Assembly (NCBI GenBank): GCA_017511205.1
Contig: JAFWLE010000007.1
Span: 64,367 to 128,366 of the forward strand
Source of the DNA: Candidatus Saccharimonadota bacterium
Lineage (GTDB): Bacteria > Patescibacteriota > Saccharimonadia > Saccharimonadales > Saccharimonadaceae
DNA: 64,000 nt
Reading direction: 5' to 3'
Shown in pieces: positions 32,838 to 41,306 of this stretch. The position numbers and the translations under genes were made by a program. The stretch's first letter is position 1. Every line of letters begins with the position of its first letter. The notes below the pieces were generated by a model. The model made no database searches. It saw only the letters and a list, made by a program, of their open reading frames with translations, and had not been told where the DNA came from.

Positions 32838-35588
32838 CTATTTCTTCTTACGGTTCGACCGGTTTTTCTTATTCCCCGACTTCTTTTTCTTCTTACTAGT
32901 TTTTTTAGCCGCACCTCTAGATGAACTCTCCGTTTTTGCTGATTTTTTGTCCGAAAATTCTGAATCTAAATTCTTCTCACCTTTCGAAACCTCATTCACG
33001 CCCCTCTCAGTCTGAGTTTCTGCCATCTTTGTAAGATCAGATTCGTACTCTTCACCATCCGTCACATTATCTTCTACTGCTTCTGTCGGTGTAATCGAAA
33101 GTAGAATCTTCAAAACTTCCTCACGCAAATTCCGTTGCAGGCCATCAAATAGCTTCTGTGATTCTGAACGATATTCCACTAGCGGATCCCTCTGCCCTAC
33201 CGAGCGCCAATGAATCCCTTCGCGTAAATGCTGCATATTCTCAAGATGCTGCATCCATAAGGTATCAAGTACTTTCAAGTATACTTCTCGCTCTACTTTT
33301 CGCATCGTCTCTGCGCCAAATTCGTCTTCCTTCTTCTTGTAAGCCTCCTCAATTGCTTCTAAAGCCTTCTTCTCGCGGTCTTTTTCTTTACGCGTCACAC
33401 CAATACCATGAATCAAATCATCGTCGAAATCAAACACCGCCTTAAATTCCTCATCAAAGTTCTTATTTACTCTCGAAGAAAATTCCGTCAAAGTCTCTGC
33501 TTCATCCTTCATGAGACGCTTGATTTCTGGATAAATATCATCTCCTTCTAGGATCTTGCGGCGCATTGCATACACCACTTTACGATGCCGATTAATCACG
33601 TTATCATACTGCACCACGTTCTTCCGGGAGTCAAAGTTAATACCTTCAATCTTTTTCTGCGCAGATTCTAGAGTCCTCGAAATCGCTCGCGTTTGAATCG
33701 GCACGTCCTCCGCTACCCCGAGTCTAGCCATCAACATTTTTACCTTATCACCCTGGAAAATCCGCATCAGATCATCTTCGCACGAAACGAAGAATTGTGT
33801 CGTACCTGGATCGCCTTGCCGACCACCACGACCTCTTAGCTGATTATCTACCCGCCTTGAATCGTGCCGCTCTGAGCCAATCACTACTAGCCCACCTAAC
33901 TCCTTCACACCTTTACCGAGCTTAATATCGGTACCACGACCTGCCATATTCGTTGCAAGCGTAATAGCACCCTTTTCACCCGCTTTTGCAATAATCGCCG
34001 CTTCACGTTCGTTGTTCTTCGCATTCAAAAGCTCATACGGCAAATTATATTTATCTAGATAATGCGCAATCTCCTCGTTATTTGCAATCGAACCCGAACC
34101 CACTAGCACCGGCTGACCTTTCTCGTGATATTTCTTGATCTCCTCTGCAATGGCCTTCAGCTTGCCAGCTTTTGTTCGATAAATCAAATCGTCTTTATCT
34201 ACCCTAATAATTGGTTTGTTCGGCGGAATCTGCACCACATCAAGCGCATAAATCTGCTGAAACTCTTCAGCTTCTGTAAAGGCCGTACCAGTCATACCAG
34301 ATAGCTTCTTATAAAGTCGGAAGAAATTCTGGAACGAAATCGTCGCGAGCGTCATCGACTCCTGCTTCACCGCTACACCCTCTTTCGCCTCAATTGCCTG
34401 ATGCAAACCTTCGTTATAACGCCGACCTTGCATCAAACGCCCTGTATGTTCATCTACAATGATTACTTCACCAGAATTTGTGACCACATAATCTTTATCA
34501 CGCTTAAAGATAATTTCTGCCCGAACCGCCTGTTCCAAATGATAAACTAACCGCGTATTTTTGGTCGAATACAAATTATCCACGCCTAAAATCTTCTGAA
34601 CTTTATCAATACCAGCGTCTGTCAAAGTCACACTACGCCTTTTTTCGTCAAAAATGTAGTCATCTGGTTTAAGCTGCGCCGCTACCTTAGCAAACTGATA
34701 ATACGATTCTGGATTATCACCTGCCGGCGCACTAATAATCAGTGGTGTCCTTGCTTCATCGATCAAAATCGAATCTACCTCATCCACAATCGCAAAGTTT
34801 AGCTCTCTCTGTCTCAAATATTGCACCTCTGAAGTCATGTTATCCCTCAGATAATCAAACCCAAACTCGTTATTCGTTCCATAAGTCACATCTGCCGCGT
34901 ATGCCTCTTTTCTCGTACATGGCTTCAAGTGTTCAAATCTCTCATCATCGTGCTCTTCGTTTTCGTATTCTGCATCATAAATAAATGACGCTTCATTAAT
35001 TATTACCCCAACCGAAAGCCCTAGAAAATCATAAATTGGCCCATTCCAACCCGCATCACGTTGCGCCAAATAATCGTTCACCGTCACTACATGCACTCCA
35101 CGTCCAGTCAAACCATTAAGATATGCCGGGAGCATCGCCACGAGCGTTTTACCTTCGCCCGTCTTCATCTCTGCTACTGCACCTTCATGTAATACCATGC
35201 CACCAATCAACTGCACGTCATAAGGTCTCAGTCCTAATACCCTTCTTGCCGCTTCCCGTGCCACCGCAAAAGCATCTGGCAGAATCTCGTTTAAAATTTT
35301 TGTATCATCCACTGGTGGGCGCTTTTTACCAGTTTTATTAATACCCTGTTCTGCCCTTGCAATCTTCAAGGCCTTATCGATTTTCTTACGAAAAACCTCC
35401 GTCTGTTCCTTCAGCTCGTCGTCGCTCATCGCCTCATATTTCGGCTCTAGCTTAGTAATCGCCTGAGCTCTTTTCCACAGTTTTTTCAGTCTTCTTTTCT
35501 CAGCATCACCAAACACCCCCTGCAAAAATTTAGTTAATGCTGTCTTGTCCGCCAATTTGTCGGTCGGTTTTTTCTCTTTTTTCGCCAT
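32838..35588 (-). CDS. secA: Protein translocase motor SecA
   Basis: 916 residues. ATPase motifs are clear: MKTGEGKTLVAMLPAYL, DEVDSILIDEARTPLIIS, SMTLATISFQNFFRLY, GRGTDIKLGKGV and SERHDSRRVDNQLRGRGGRQ. SecA drives export through SecYEG. The C-terminus is a Lys/Ser/Arg-rich tail (AKKTSKKKKKSGNKK and so on) and has none of the cysteines of the usual SEC-C zinc-binding end that contacts SecB and lipids. A GGAG ribosome site precedes the ATG. It lies between hpf and the peptidase gene. Confidence 0.97.
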   Translation of the reverse strand: MAKKEKKPTDKLADKTALTKFLQGVFGDAEKRRLKKLWKRAQAITKLEPKYEAMSDDELKEQTEVFRKKIDKALKIARAEQGINKTGKKRPPVDDTKILNEILPDAFAVAREAARRVLGLRPYDVQLIGGMVLHEGAVAEMKTGEGKTLVAMLPAYLNGLTGRGVHVVTVNDYLAQRDAGWNGPIYDFLGLSVGVIINEASFIYDAEYENEEHDDERFEHLKPCTRKEAYAADVTYGTNNEFGFDYLRDNMTSEVQYLRQRELNFAIVDEVDSILIDEARTPLIISAPAGDNPESYYQFAKVAAQLKPDDYIFDEKRRSVTLTDAGIDKVQKILGVDNLYSTKNTRLVYHLEQAVRAEIIFKRDKDYVVTNSGEVIIVDEHTGRLMQGRRYNEGLHQAIEAKEGVAVKQESMTLATISFQNFFRLYKKLSGMTGTAFTEAEEFQQIYALDVVQIPPNKPIIRVDKDDLIYRTKAGKLKAIAEEIKKYHEKGQPVLVGSGSIANNEEIAHYLDKYNLPYELLNAKNNEREAAIIAKAGEKGAITLATNMAGRGTDIKLGKGVKELGGLVVIGSERHDSRRVDNQLRGRGGRQGDPGTTQFFVSCEDDLMRIFQGDKVKMLMARLGVAEDVPIQTRAISRTLESAQKKIEGINFDSRKNVVQYDNVINRHRKVVYAMRRKILEGDDIYPEIKRLMKDEAETLTEFSSRVNKNFDEEFKAVFDFDDDLIHGIGVTRKEKDREKKALEAIEEAYKKKEDEFGAETMRKVEREVYLKVLDTLWMQHLENMQHLREGIHWRSVGQRDPLVEYRSESQKLFDGLQRNLREEVLKILLSITPTEAVEDNVTDGEEYESDLTKMAETQTERGVNEVSKGEKNLDSEFSDKKSAKTESSSRGAAKKTSKKKKKSGNKKNRSNRKKK

Positions 35589-35619
35589 ATAACTCCAATC
35601 TGCCCACTATTTTATCATA

Positions 35620-35982
35620 TTATTTGCCTCTATGAAAGAGGTTTTTTAGACTCCTTTTCGGCCGCGCTGGCTTTTGTTCAACTTTGTAACGTCGAATTTG
35701 CCCAGTGAGCTTCGCTTCAATTAGATCAATACCGGCAAACTCATTTGAGCACTCATCTCGCGCCGCTAAAACCTTCCCACCTGGAATCTCCATCGCCGCG
35801 GACACTTCGTATTTATCACTTTTACCCTTACCAATTCCAGTTATAATTACTTTGCAAACGATATCCTTTTTCGCATGTCTCGGTAAATACCGATCTAGCT
35901 TCCCAATACGTTTTTTAACATATTTTCTCAGTGGTTCTTCTACTTTGTAACCGCTACCTGTAATTTCTATTTTATCAATCAT
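35620..35982 (-). CDS. hpf: Ribosome hibernation-promoting factor, short form
   Basis: 120 residues. The HPF/YfiA fold is indicated by IEITGSGYKVEEPLRKYVKK, RIGKLDRYLPRHAKKDIVCK and the YEVSAAMEIPGGKVLAARDE strand. There is no C-terminal dimerisation domain, so it is the short type that blocks the decoding site in idle ribosomes. The C-terminal end is basic (KPARPKRSLKNLF). AGGAGG precedes the ATG. It lies just upstream of secA, a pairing also seen in Firmicutes. Confidence 0.85.
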   Translation of the reverse strand: MIDKIEITGSGYKVEEPLRKYVKKRIGKLDRYLPRHAKKDIVCKVIITGIGKGKSDKYEVSAAMEIPGGKVLAARDECSNEFAGIDLIEAKLTGQIRRYKVEQKPARPKRSLKNLFHRGK

Positions 35983-36002
35983 ATTCCTCCTTTATGATAA
36001 TT

Positions 36003-37247
36003 CTAAATCTCTTTTCTCCCACCCATGTAAGGTTGTAACACCTTTGGTATCTTCATTTTACCATTCTCTTTTGCATAATTTTCAATCAAAACCACTAAAG
36101 CTCGCGCCAAAGGAATTGCCGTACCGTTGAGGGTATGGACAAACTCCACTGTGCCATCTTTACGCCGTACTCGCACGTTCACCGCTCGCGCCTGAAAATC
36201 CGTGCAATTCGAACAACTAGTAATCTCCTGGTACTTTTGATTCACCGGTGACCAGTATTCCATGTCGTACTTCTTCGCTGCCGGCGCACCAAGATCTCCC
36301 GCTGCGATATTAATTACGTGATACGGAATTTCTAGTCCCTGCCAAATATCTTCCTCAATCGACAAAATCTTCTCATGAATCTCCTTGCTCTGCTCTGGCA
36401 AACAAAAAGCATACATCTCTAGTTTATTAAACTGATGTACCCGGAATAGACCGCGTGTATATTTGCCGTAAGCTCCAGCTTCCTTTCTAAAGCATGCGGA
36501 ATATCCTGCATAGAAAAGCGGCAATTTATCCTCATCTAAAATTTCGTCCATATGATATCCAGTCAGTGGCATCTCCGCTGTTGCAATCATCGCGAGATCT
36601 TCGCCCTCGATATAATATTCATCAGACTGGTCCGAAGTCCTTGGATTAAATCCACAACCCTCTAGCACTCTAGATGACACCATATCTGGTACCGTCATAA
36701 AGGTAAACCCATGTTCCAAAACTTTCGATAAACCATATTGAAGAAGCGCATTCTCAAGTAACGCCAAATCTCCCTTCAAATAGTAGAATTTCGCACCTGC
36801 AACCTTCGCTCCCCTCTCAAAATCTACCCAATCACGACTCGTCGCATAGTCTAAATGATCCACACCAGTCTTGTGATTATCACCCCATTTCTTCACTTCT
36901 TTCGAGCATTCTTCACCACCTAGCGGCACGTCATCAAAAATCACGTTCGGTATCAACTTCAAAATATCATTTAGCTTCTTTTCGGCTGAATCCAGCGCCT
37001 GTTCTTTTGCCGCTAAATCTTCCTTGATTTTCTTACCTTTTTTGATTAATTCCTCAGATGGTTTGCCACCCTTCATCTTGGCAGCTGTCTCATTCCGAGC
37101 TTTTCTCAGCTCTTCTACTTCCGCTAATTCTTTTTTTCTTTCATCGTCTAGACGTACTACCTCCTTTACGTCAATTTTGTAACCTTTTTCTTTAGCTGAT
37201 TTTTCCACCAGCCCCAGGTTCTCACGAATAAATTTCACATCTAACAT
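36003..37247 (-). CDS. serS: Seryl-tRNA synthetase
   Basis: 414 residues. It has an N-terminal tRNA-binding coiled coil (about residues 30-105) and a class II catalytic domain with TAEMPLTGYHMDEIL, AGYSACFRKEAGAYGKYTRG (motif 2), and the motif 3 region LNGTAIPLARALVVLIENY. TGG-TATAAT lies 6 nt before the ATG, so the mRNA should be leaderless. Its -35 box overlaps that of small RNA copy 4, which runs the other way. Confidence 0.95.
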   Translation of the reverse strand: MLDVKFIRENLGLVEKSAKEKGYKIDVKEVVRLDDERKKELAEVEELRKARNETAAKMKGGKPSEELIKKGKKIKEDLAAKEQALDSAEKKLNDILKLIPNVIFDDVPLGGEECSKEVKKWGDNHKTGVDHLDYATSRDWVDFERGAKVAGAKFYYLKGDLALLENALLQYGLSKVLEHGFTFMTVPDMVSSRVLEGCGFNPRTSDQSDEYYIEGEDLAMIATAEMPLTGYHMDEILDEDKLPLFYAGYSACFRKEAGAYGKYTRGLFRVHQFNKLEMYAFCLPEQSKEIHEKILSIEEDIWQGLEIPYHVINIAAGDLGAPAAKKYDMEYWSPVNQKYQEITSCSNCTDFQARAVNVRVRRKDGTVEFVHTLNGTAIPLARALVVLIENYAKENGKMKIPKVLQPYMGGRKEI

Positions 37248-37253
37248 GCTCTC

Positions 37254-37305
37254 ATTATACCACCTCCCGCCCTACCTTGACAAGCGATAATCACTTTGGT
37301 ATAAT
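37254..37305. promoter_or_regulatory. Overlapping divergent promoters: serS (minus) and small RNA copy 4 (plus)
   Basis: Plus: TTGACA 37277-37282, 17 bp, TGG-TATAAT 37300-37305. Minus: TTGTCA 37283-37278, 18 bp, TGG-TATAAT 37259-37254. The two -35 boxes share five base pairs, so only one polymerase can bind at a time. Confidence 0.78.
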
Positions 37306-37311
37306 GAAACC

Positions 37312-37363
37312 ACATTCGGGACTACCCGCAATCCCCCAGCCTCAAACTGGGGCGTATTTTTTT
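37312..37363 (+). ncRNA. Toxin-convergent small RNA, copy 4
   Basis: About 52 nt. CATTCGGGACTACCCGC differs from the other copies by one base in the hairpin loop (ACTA in place of AATA). The terminator stem has its own sequence (CCCCAG-CCTCAAA-CTGGGG) and seven Ts (37357-37363) that overlap the stop codon of the convergent PemK-like gene (37362-37364). Confidence 0.66.
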
Positions 37364-37760
37364 ATAAAAGTAATCGATAAAACCCATCATATACTTTCTG
37401 ATAATCCAAATTGGATAGTTGCCCAATCTTTCTATTCAATCTAAACACACTCATATATTCAATTTGAGAGACTACAGCTATCTCTTTTCTACCATCAAAC
37501 TCAAATGGTACATACCAACTCCCCTCATGCAGTTTAGAAGTAAGTGGTATCGCCCAAAAACTATACTTATCAAGTTTTCTAAAAATTATCACTGGTCTGT
37601 TAAACGTCTTACCTTTACCACAGATCTCAGTACCCACATTTTCTCCAACTGAGCTCCACCAAATTTCTCCTTTTTCTATAGTTGGCGTAGCTCCTCTACA
37701 ATGAACCGCTTTCTTTACTTCAATCCACCCGTCAAAATCTTTCTTACCGATTCTATCCAT
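37362..37760 (-). CDS. PemK/MazF-like toxin-fold protein, second copy
   Basis: 132 residues from the ATG at 37760 (MDRIGKKDFDGWIEVKK), with GAAAGGGG 5 nt upstream; the longer frame starts at TTG. It has the same ordered motifs as the 2394-2789 product: GEIWWSSVGENVGTEICG, FNRPVIIFRKLDKYSFW, IPLTSKLHEGSWYVPFEFDG, SQIEYMSVFRLNRKIGQL. Predicted mRNA endonuclease by family. No antitoxin ORF is adjacent; the spacer to rsmA is only about 95 bp. A small RNA converges on its 3' end. Confidence 0.75.
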   Translation of the reverse strand: MDRIGKKDFDGWIEVKKAVHCRGATPTIEKGEIWWSSVGENVGTEICGKGKTFNRPVIIFRKLDKYSFWAIPLTSKLHEGSWYVPFEFDGRKEIAVVSQIEYMSVFRLNRKIGQLSNLDYQKVYDGFYRLLL

Positions 37761-37824
37761 AATAACCCCTTTCAAATTTTAGGGCTAAGCTAGCACACAG
37801 CCACCAAAATTACAACCCCCCATT

Positions 37825-37849
37825 AAAAAATGTTGTAATTTTTACAACA
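37825..37849 (-). terminator. Intrinsic terminator after rsmA
   Basis: Minus strand TGTTGTAA-AAA-TTACAACA followed by TTTTTT, directly after the rsmA stop. Confidence 0.7.
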
Positions 37850-37854
37850 ATCTA

Positions 37855-38595
37855 TCATTTTATTTTCTTGTATAAATCATTCCAATCAATAAGATGTAGA
37901 TCCTCTGGCCTTGCATTCACATCTATCTTCAGATCCTGAAAAATTTCCGTGAGCTCTTCTTTTGACTTCAATTTAGCCAAATTATGTATTAATTTCTTAC
38001 GTGGTGAAGAAAAGCCAATCTTAATTAAATCAAACACTTCATCCTTGACTACTGGTTTTGGCAAAGGCTCCATCACTAAGACTTGCGAATCCACCTTCGG
38101 TGGCGGTGTAAATTCCACCTTAGAAACCACTGGGCCAGTCCACACTTTCGCCCGGTTTTTTACAAAAAGCGACAGCAAAGTCTCTTTATCAGACGTAATT
38201 CTTTCTGCCACCTCTTTTTGCATTAAAAGCACCACTCTTTCCGGCAAATTCGCTAGCGTCAAAACTTTTTCAATAATCGGCGAAGTAATATAATACGGTA
38301 TATTTCCAGCTATCACATAAGGCTGTGACACCTCCAAAAAATCATATTTCAAAATATCTTCATTCACCACTTCCAAATTCTTCCCCGGAAACGATCCCGG
38401 TAACTTCTTAGCCAGCTCCGCATCAAATTCTACCGCAATCACCTTATCAAATCGCTTTAAGAGCGAAGACGTCAAAAACCCTAATCCTGGTCCAATCTCC
38501 ACGCATAACACCCCTTCGCCCGACAGCTCCGCAATCTCGTCTAATATCGTCCGATTTTTCAACCAATGCTGACCTAGAGCCTTATTGTTCTTCAT
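37855..38595 (-). CDS. rsmA: 16S rRNA dimethyladenosine transferase
   Basis: 246 residues. The KsgA signature includes ALGQHWLKN, EIGPGLGFLTSSLL (SAM site), NEDILKYDF and the catalytic NIPYYITSPIIEK; the C-terminal helical domain (PPPKVDSQVL, then SSPRKKLIHNLAKL) is complete. It dimethylates two adjacent adenines near the 3' end of 16S rRNA. The start is 6 nt after the stop of the 3D-domain protein gene, so the two are probably co-transcribed. Compare the shorter relative at 48969-49529. Confidence 0.93.
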   Translation of the reverse strand: MKNNKALGQHWLKNRTILDEIAELSGEGVLCVEIGPGLGFLTSSLLKRFDKVIAVEFDAELAKKLPGSFPGKNLEVVNEDILKYDFLEVSQPYVIAGNIPYYITSPIIEKVLTLANLPERVVLLMQKEVAERITSDKETLLSLFVKNRAKVWTGPVVSKVEFTPPPKVDSQVLVMEPLPKPVVKDEVFDLIKIGFSSPRKKLIHNLAKLKSKEELTEIFQDLKIDVNARPEDLHLIDWNDLYKKIK

Positions 38596-38601
38596 GATAG
38601 T

Positions 38602-39669
38602 CTACACTCCATCATGATTGGACCAATCCGTCGCTAGATCAAATTGTTCTGGATTCCCGGCGGCAAATCCACCGGTATCGTATACTTTCCCCGGGCCCAG
38701 CGAAGTCTCCACCACCGAACAGCGCGGATACCGCTTCAAATTCGCCGCCACTAAGATATAACCATCCTGATCCACTTTTGCCCCATCTTCTCTTACCGTA
38801 TAGCTCTTTCCACAATATCTAATCACCACGTTCATATTCAAATCATAATATGTCTCTTGCCGAAGCACCGTCGAACCATCCGACTTTTTTACAGTATAAT
38901 AATTCCGCCCCATCCCCACGGTCAAAGGATGCCTCTCTATCTCACTGGCACCCACCGCCACGATTCTATTCACCGGATTTCGAATAGTTTCTTCCCCAAT
39001 TAGCTCTCTCGATATCTCTTTCCCGTCTTTATATAATACATTATAAGACAAGCGTTTTGTCCCCACCTCGCCTAATTGTCGTACTTCAGACATCTCTGGC
39101 TTAAGGTCATAATCTTTTACCGTTTCCTCTTTAAACGGAATCTCTTCATCCACCGTCAAAACTCGACCGCCATTTCTAGTAATCTCATAAATGGTCGAAA
39201 GTCCAGTCTCCAAAAAATTATTATTTGAAGCAATTTTGATCTCGTCACCGTCATAAATAGTAAATCCCGCCTCTTCCGCCACCGTTTTCGCATCAAAACT
39301 CGCCGACATCAAATACTTTTCCACTACCCCATCTCTTACCATCACTGGCCTAGCTCGGTGGATGTTGATAAAGAAATTATCCATGTTTATCTCGGAATCT
39401 ACACTCGGTTCTACGATATCACCCTGATTAATCAGAATATTTGCCCTATCTAGTGCCTCACCTACAGTTTTCGCTTCTGTTTTTACTGTCAATTTCTTTC
39501 CTTCATCGTAAAATGTCACAAAACTCATCTCGCCCATCTTTTGAAACATACTTTCATCATCTCCCTGAGCAAAAGTCGATCTCGTTGCCGCACTTAAGAG
39601 AACTGCCACCAAAAAACTCAGCAAAAAGGCCATTCCGAAAAGTAAAGTCCATTTGAACTTCTTATTCAT
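38602..39669 (-). CDS. G5/3D-domain cell-wall protein (YabE/Rpf2-like)
   Basis: 355 residues from the ATG at 39669; TGC-TATAAT lies 6 nt upstream, which rules out the longer frame to 39726. A signal anchor spans about residues 8-28. A DUF348-type repeat region follows, then a G5 domain (about 165-235, EEIPFKEETVKDYDL ... RNPVNRIVAVG). The C-terminal 3D-like domain keeps the aspartates in GKVYDTGGFA and FDLATDW. Proteins of this layout remodel peptidoglycan outside the cell. It is followed closely by rsmA, an arrangement also known from Bacillus (yabE near ksgA). Confidence 0.82.
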   Translation of the reverse strand: MNKKFKWTLLFGMAFLLSFLVAVLLSAATRSTFAQGDDESMFQKMGEMSFVTFYDEGKKLTVKTEAKTVGEALDRANILINQGDIVEPSVDSEINMDNFFINIHRARPVMVRDGVVEKYLMSASFDAKTVAEEAGFTIYDGDEIKIASNNNFLETGLSTIYEITRNGGRVLTVDEEIPFKEETVKDYDLKPEMSEVRQLGEVGTKRLSYNVLYKDGKEISRELIGEETIRNPVNRIVAVGASEIERHPLTVGMGRNYYTVKKSDGSTVLRQETYYDLNMNVVIRYCGKSYTVREDGAKVDQDGYILVAANLKRYPRCSVVETSLGPGKVYDTGGFAAGNPEQFDLATDWSNHDGV

Positions 39670-39692
39670 ACCTACATTATAGCATAAAAAGT

Positions 39693-39856
39693 AAAAACCC
39701 GCAATCCAGCGGGTCTTCATGCACAATTCCTAGGTGGGTCAAAACACTTAGCCAAATAACTCCATATTCTACCACCCTTTCACCAATTGCCCAACCAACT
39801 GGCGAGACACATCCTCCGGTTTGGACTACTTTCAACGTTGGATCCAGTCCAAACTA
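39693..39856 (-). ncRNA. Unassigned structured RNA of about 165 nt
   Basis: Promoter on the minus strand: TTGACA (39890-39885), 16 bp, TGC-TAAAAT (39868-39863). The RNA opens with a 9-bp hairpin GTTTGGACT...AGTCCAAAC. Its middle can pair GGTGG with CCACC inside CAATT/AATTG-type outer pairs. It ends with the terminator ACCCGC-TGGATT-GCGGGT plus Ts. There is no ORF of note. The separate promoter of the downstream 3D-domain gene lies after the terminator, so this is an independent RNA and not that gene's leader. It does not show the sequence marks of SRP RNA, tmRNA or RNase P RNA. Confidence 0.6.
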
Positions 39857-40007
39857 ATCTTATTTTAGCATAGGCATATTTTCTGTCAATCTTGTTTTTT
39901 CAAAATCTTTATGTTATAATATTTTTTCAAGATAACAGAGGTAAAACCTCAAAAACCGAACAAAAAAATATTGACAAAGCCTAAAAACTTATGATAATAT
40001 ATTACAT

Positions 40008-40625
40008 ATGAATTGGAGGAAATGGCTAGACGAATTCGTCTTAGCAGGTAAAGGCATTCTACTTGCCACTAAAGAAAAACGTTTTTGGTATGGGTTTATC
40101 CCTAGCTTCATCTTTTTTGGCACCCTCATGAATATGCTATCCGGCGGTTTCGCCAAATTCGAGCTTATGGGTATTCTCGGTTTTCCCAAATGTCTCGAAA
40201 TCCCCCTCCAAAGTTTTCTCGCTATTTTTGGCGTCAATCAACCTTTTCTCGATTGGCTACCAATTTTTGCCATTTCAATCCTCCAAGGTATCCTCATCGG
40301 TCTCATCGTCTTATTATGGGGTAAAAAACGTCAAAAAGCCGATTCCACCGACTCCGCCAATCTCGAAAAAGCTGGTATCATTACTGGCCTTATTGCTCTC
40401 GGCGCCGGCTGCCCCACCTGCGGCGCTACTTTACTCACCCCCCTCATTGGTGCTATCTTCTCTACCGGTGGTCTCGCTATCACGGGCGCCGTCTCCACCA
40501 TTGTCACTTGGCTCGCCATTATTATTGCAATTTTATCATTAAAACGTCTCGGCGAGGAAACATATGTTACAATAGTAAATGAAAAGTATTTACGAAAAAA
40601 GGAGGCTCGTGAAAAAAGCGCTTAG
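40008..40625 (+). CDS. Polytopic membrane protein with a CPTCG motif
   Basis: 205 residues with about four to five membrane segments. One begins with GAGCPTCGATLLTPLIG, placing a CxxC pair at or in the membrane. The gene overlaps a DsbA/thioredoxin-like gene, so a role in passing disulphide or thiol electrons is plausible; this is inference from context. TTGACA, 18 bp and TGA-TAATAT end 7 nt before the ATG, so the mRNA is probably leaderless. The family is not recognised by name. Confidence 0.68.
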   Translation: MNWRKWLDEFVLAGKGILLATKEKRFWYGFIPSFIFFGTLMNMLSGGFAKFELMGILGFPKCLEIPLQSFLAIFGVNQPFLDWLPIFAISILQGILIGLIVLLWGKKRQKADSTDSANLEKAGIITGLIALGAGCPTCGATLLTPLIGAIFSTGGLAITGAVSTIVTWLAIIIAILSLKRLGEETYVTIVNEKYLRKKEAREKSA

Positions 40626-41298
40626 AATCATCGGTATCGTTGCGATTGTTGCAATTATCATTGCTGCCATTATTATCAGTGTTACTGCCAAACCGTCAAA
40701 CTCTGACAAGGTCTGGGATGAACAGATGACCATCGGCAATCCCGACGCCAAAAACTACTTTATTATTTATTCCGATTTAGTCTGCCCATATTGTGTCGCC
40801 TTCGAAAACGCCATTGTCGAACACGAAGAAGAATTCAAAGATTACATTGAGAAAAACGATGTCCTCGTTGAAATTCGCCTTTCCGACTTCCTCTTCGAAT
40901 ATGGTCAGTCAAACCCCTTGCACTCCCGTTACTCCGCCGTCGCTACCTATTGCGCTAAAAACGAAGGCAAATTCTGGGATTATTACAATCTTGCCATCAC
41001 CACTGTTTGGAACGACTTCTTCAAAGAAGGTGGCAAATCTTCAATCGCTAACATGGCTAAATTAGACGCCAGCTACTGGACCAAGATAGGCAAGCAAATT
41101 GGTCTCGGCGAAGAATTCGAAAAATGCGTCGAAGACCAGACTCCGCTTCCTGAAATCAAACAAAATGCCGAAAAGAGCGCCAAACTCATTGAGGGCATGC
41201 CATACTTCAAATTTAACAACTACACCAGCTCTGGATTTGACCTCGGCTGGGGTTGGGACTACGTCAAAGCCTACTTTGATGCCGGCCTAGAAAGCTAA
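40579..41298 (+). CDS. Membrane-anchored DsbA/thioredoxin-fold protein
   Basis: 239 residues. A signal anchor (about residues 14-37) is followed by a thioredoxin fold with active site VCPYCVAFENAI and the cis-Pro region EGMPYFKFNN. It is likely an extracytoplasmic thiol oxidoreductase that forms or shuffles disulphides in exported proteins. It overlaps the CPTCG membrane protein gene by 47 nt and probably works with it. The ATG at 40579 has a TGT-TACAAT 5 nt upstream; an alternative GTG at 40609 has a GGAGG close before it. The mature domain is the same either way. Confidence 0.83.
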   Translation: MKSIYEKRRLVKKALRIIGIVAIVAIIIAAIIISVTAKPSNSDKVWDEQMTIGNPDAKNYFIIYSDLVCPYCVAFENAIVEHEEEFKDYIEKNDVLVEIRLSDFLFEYGQSNPLHSRYSAVATYCAKNEGKFWDYYNLAITTVWNDFFKEGGKSSIANMAKLDASYWTKIGKQIGLGEEFEKCVEDQTPLPEIKQNAEKSAKLIEGMPYFKFNNYTSSGFDLGWGWDYVKAYFDAGLES

Positions 41299-41306
41299 AA
41301 TTAACC

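Noticed and set aside
2344-37363. The four CATTCGGGAATACCCGC copies as insertion-sequence ends, CRISPR repeats or attachment sites
   Set aside because: They are kilobases apart except the first two, have no spacers or transposase, and each has a promoter before and a terminator after it at fixed distances.
39693-39856. SRP RNA, tmRNA, 6S RNA or RNase P RNA
   Set aside because: The GGAAG/AGCAG SRP loop, a tRNA-like tmRNA end and the RNase P core are not seen. The 5' and 3' ends form separate hairpins and do not close a 6S-like rod.
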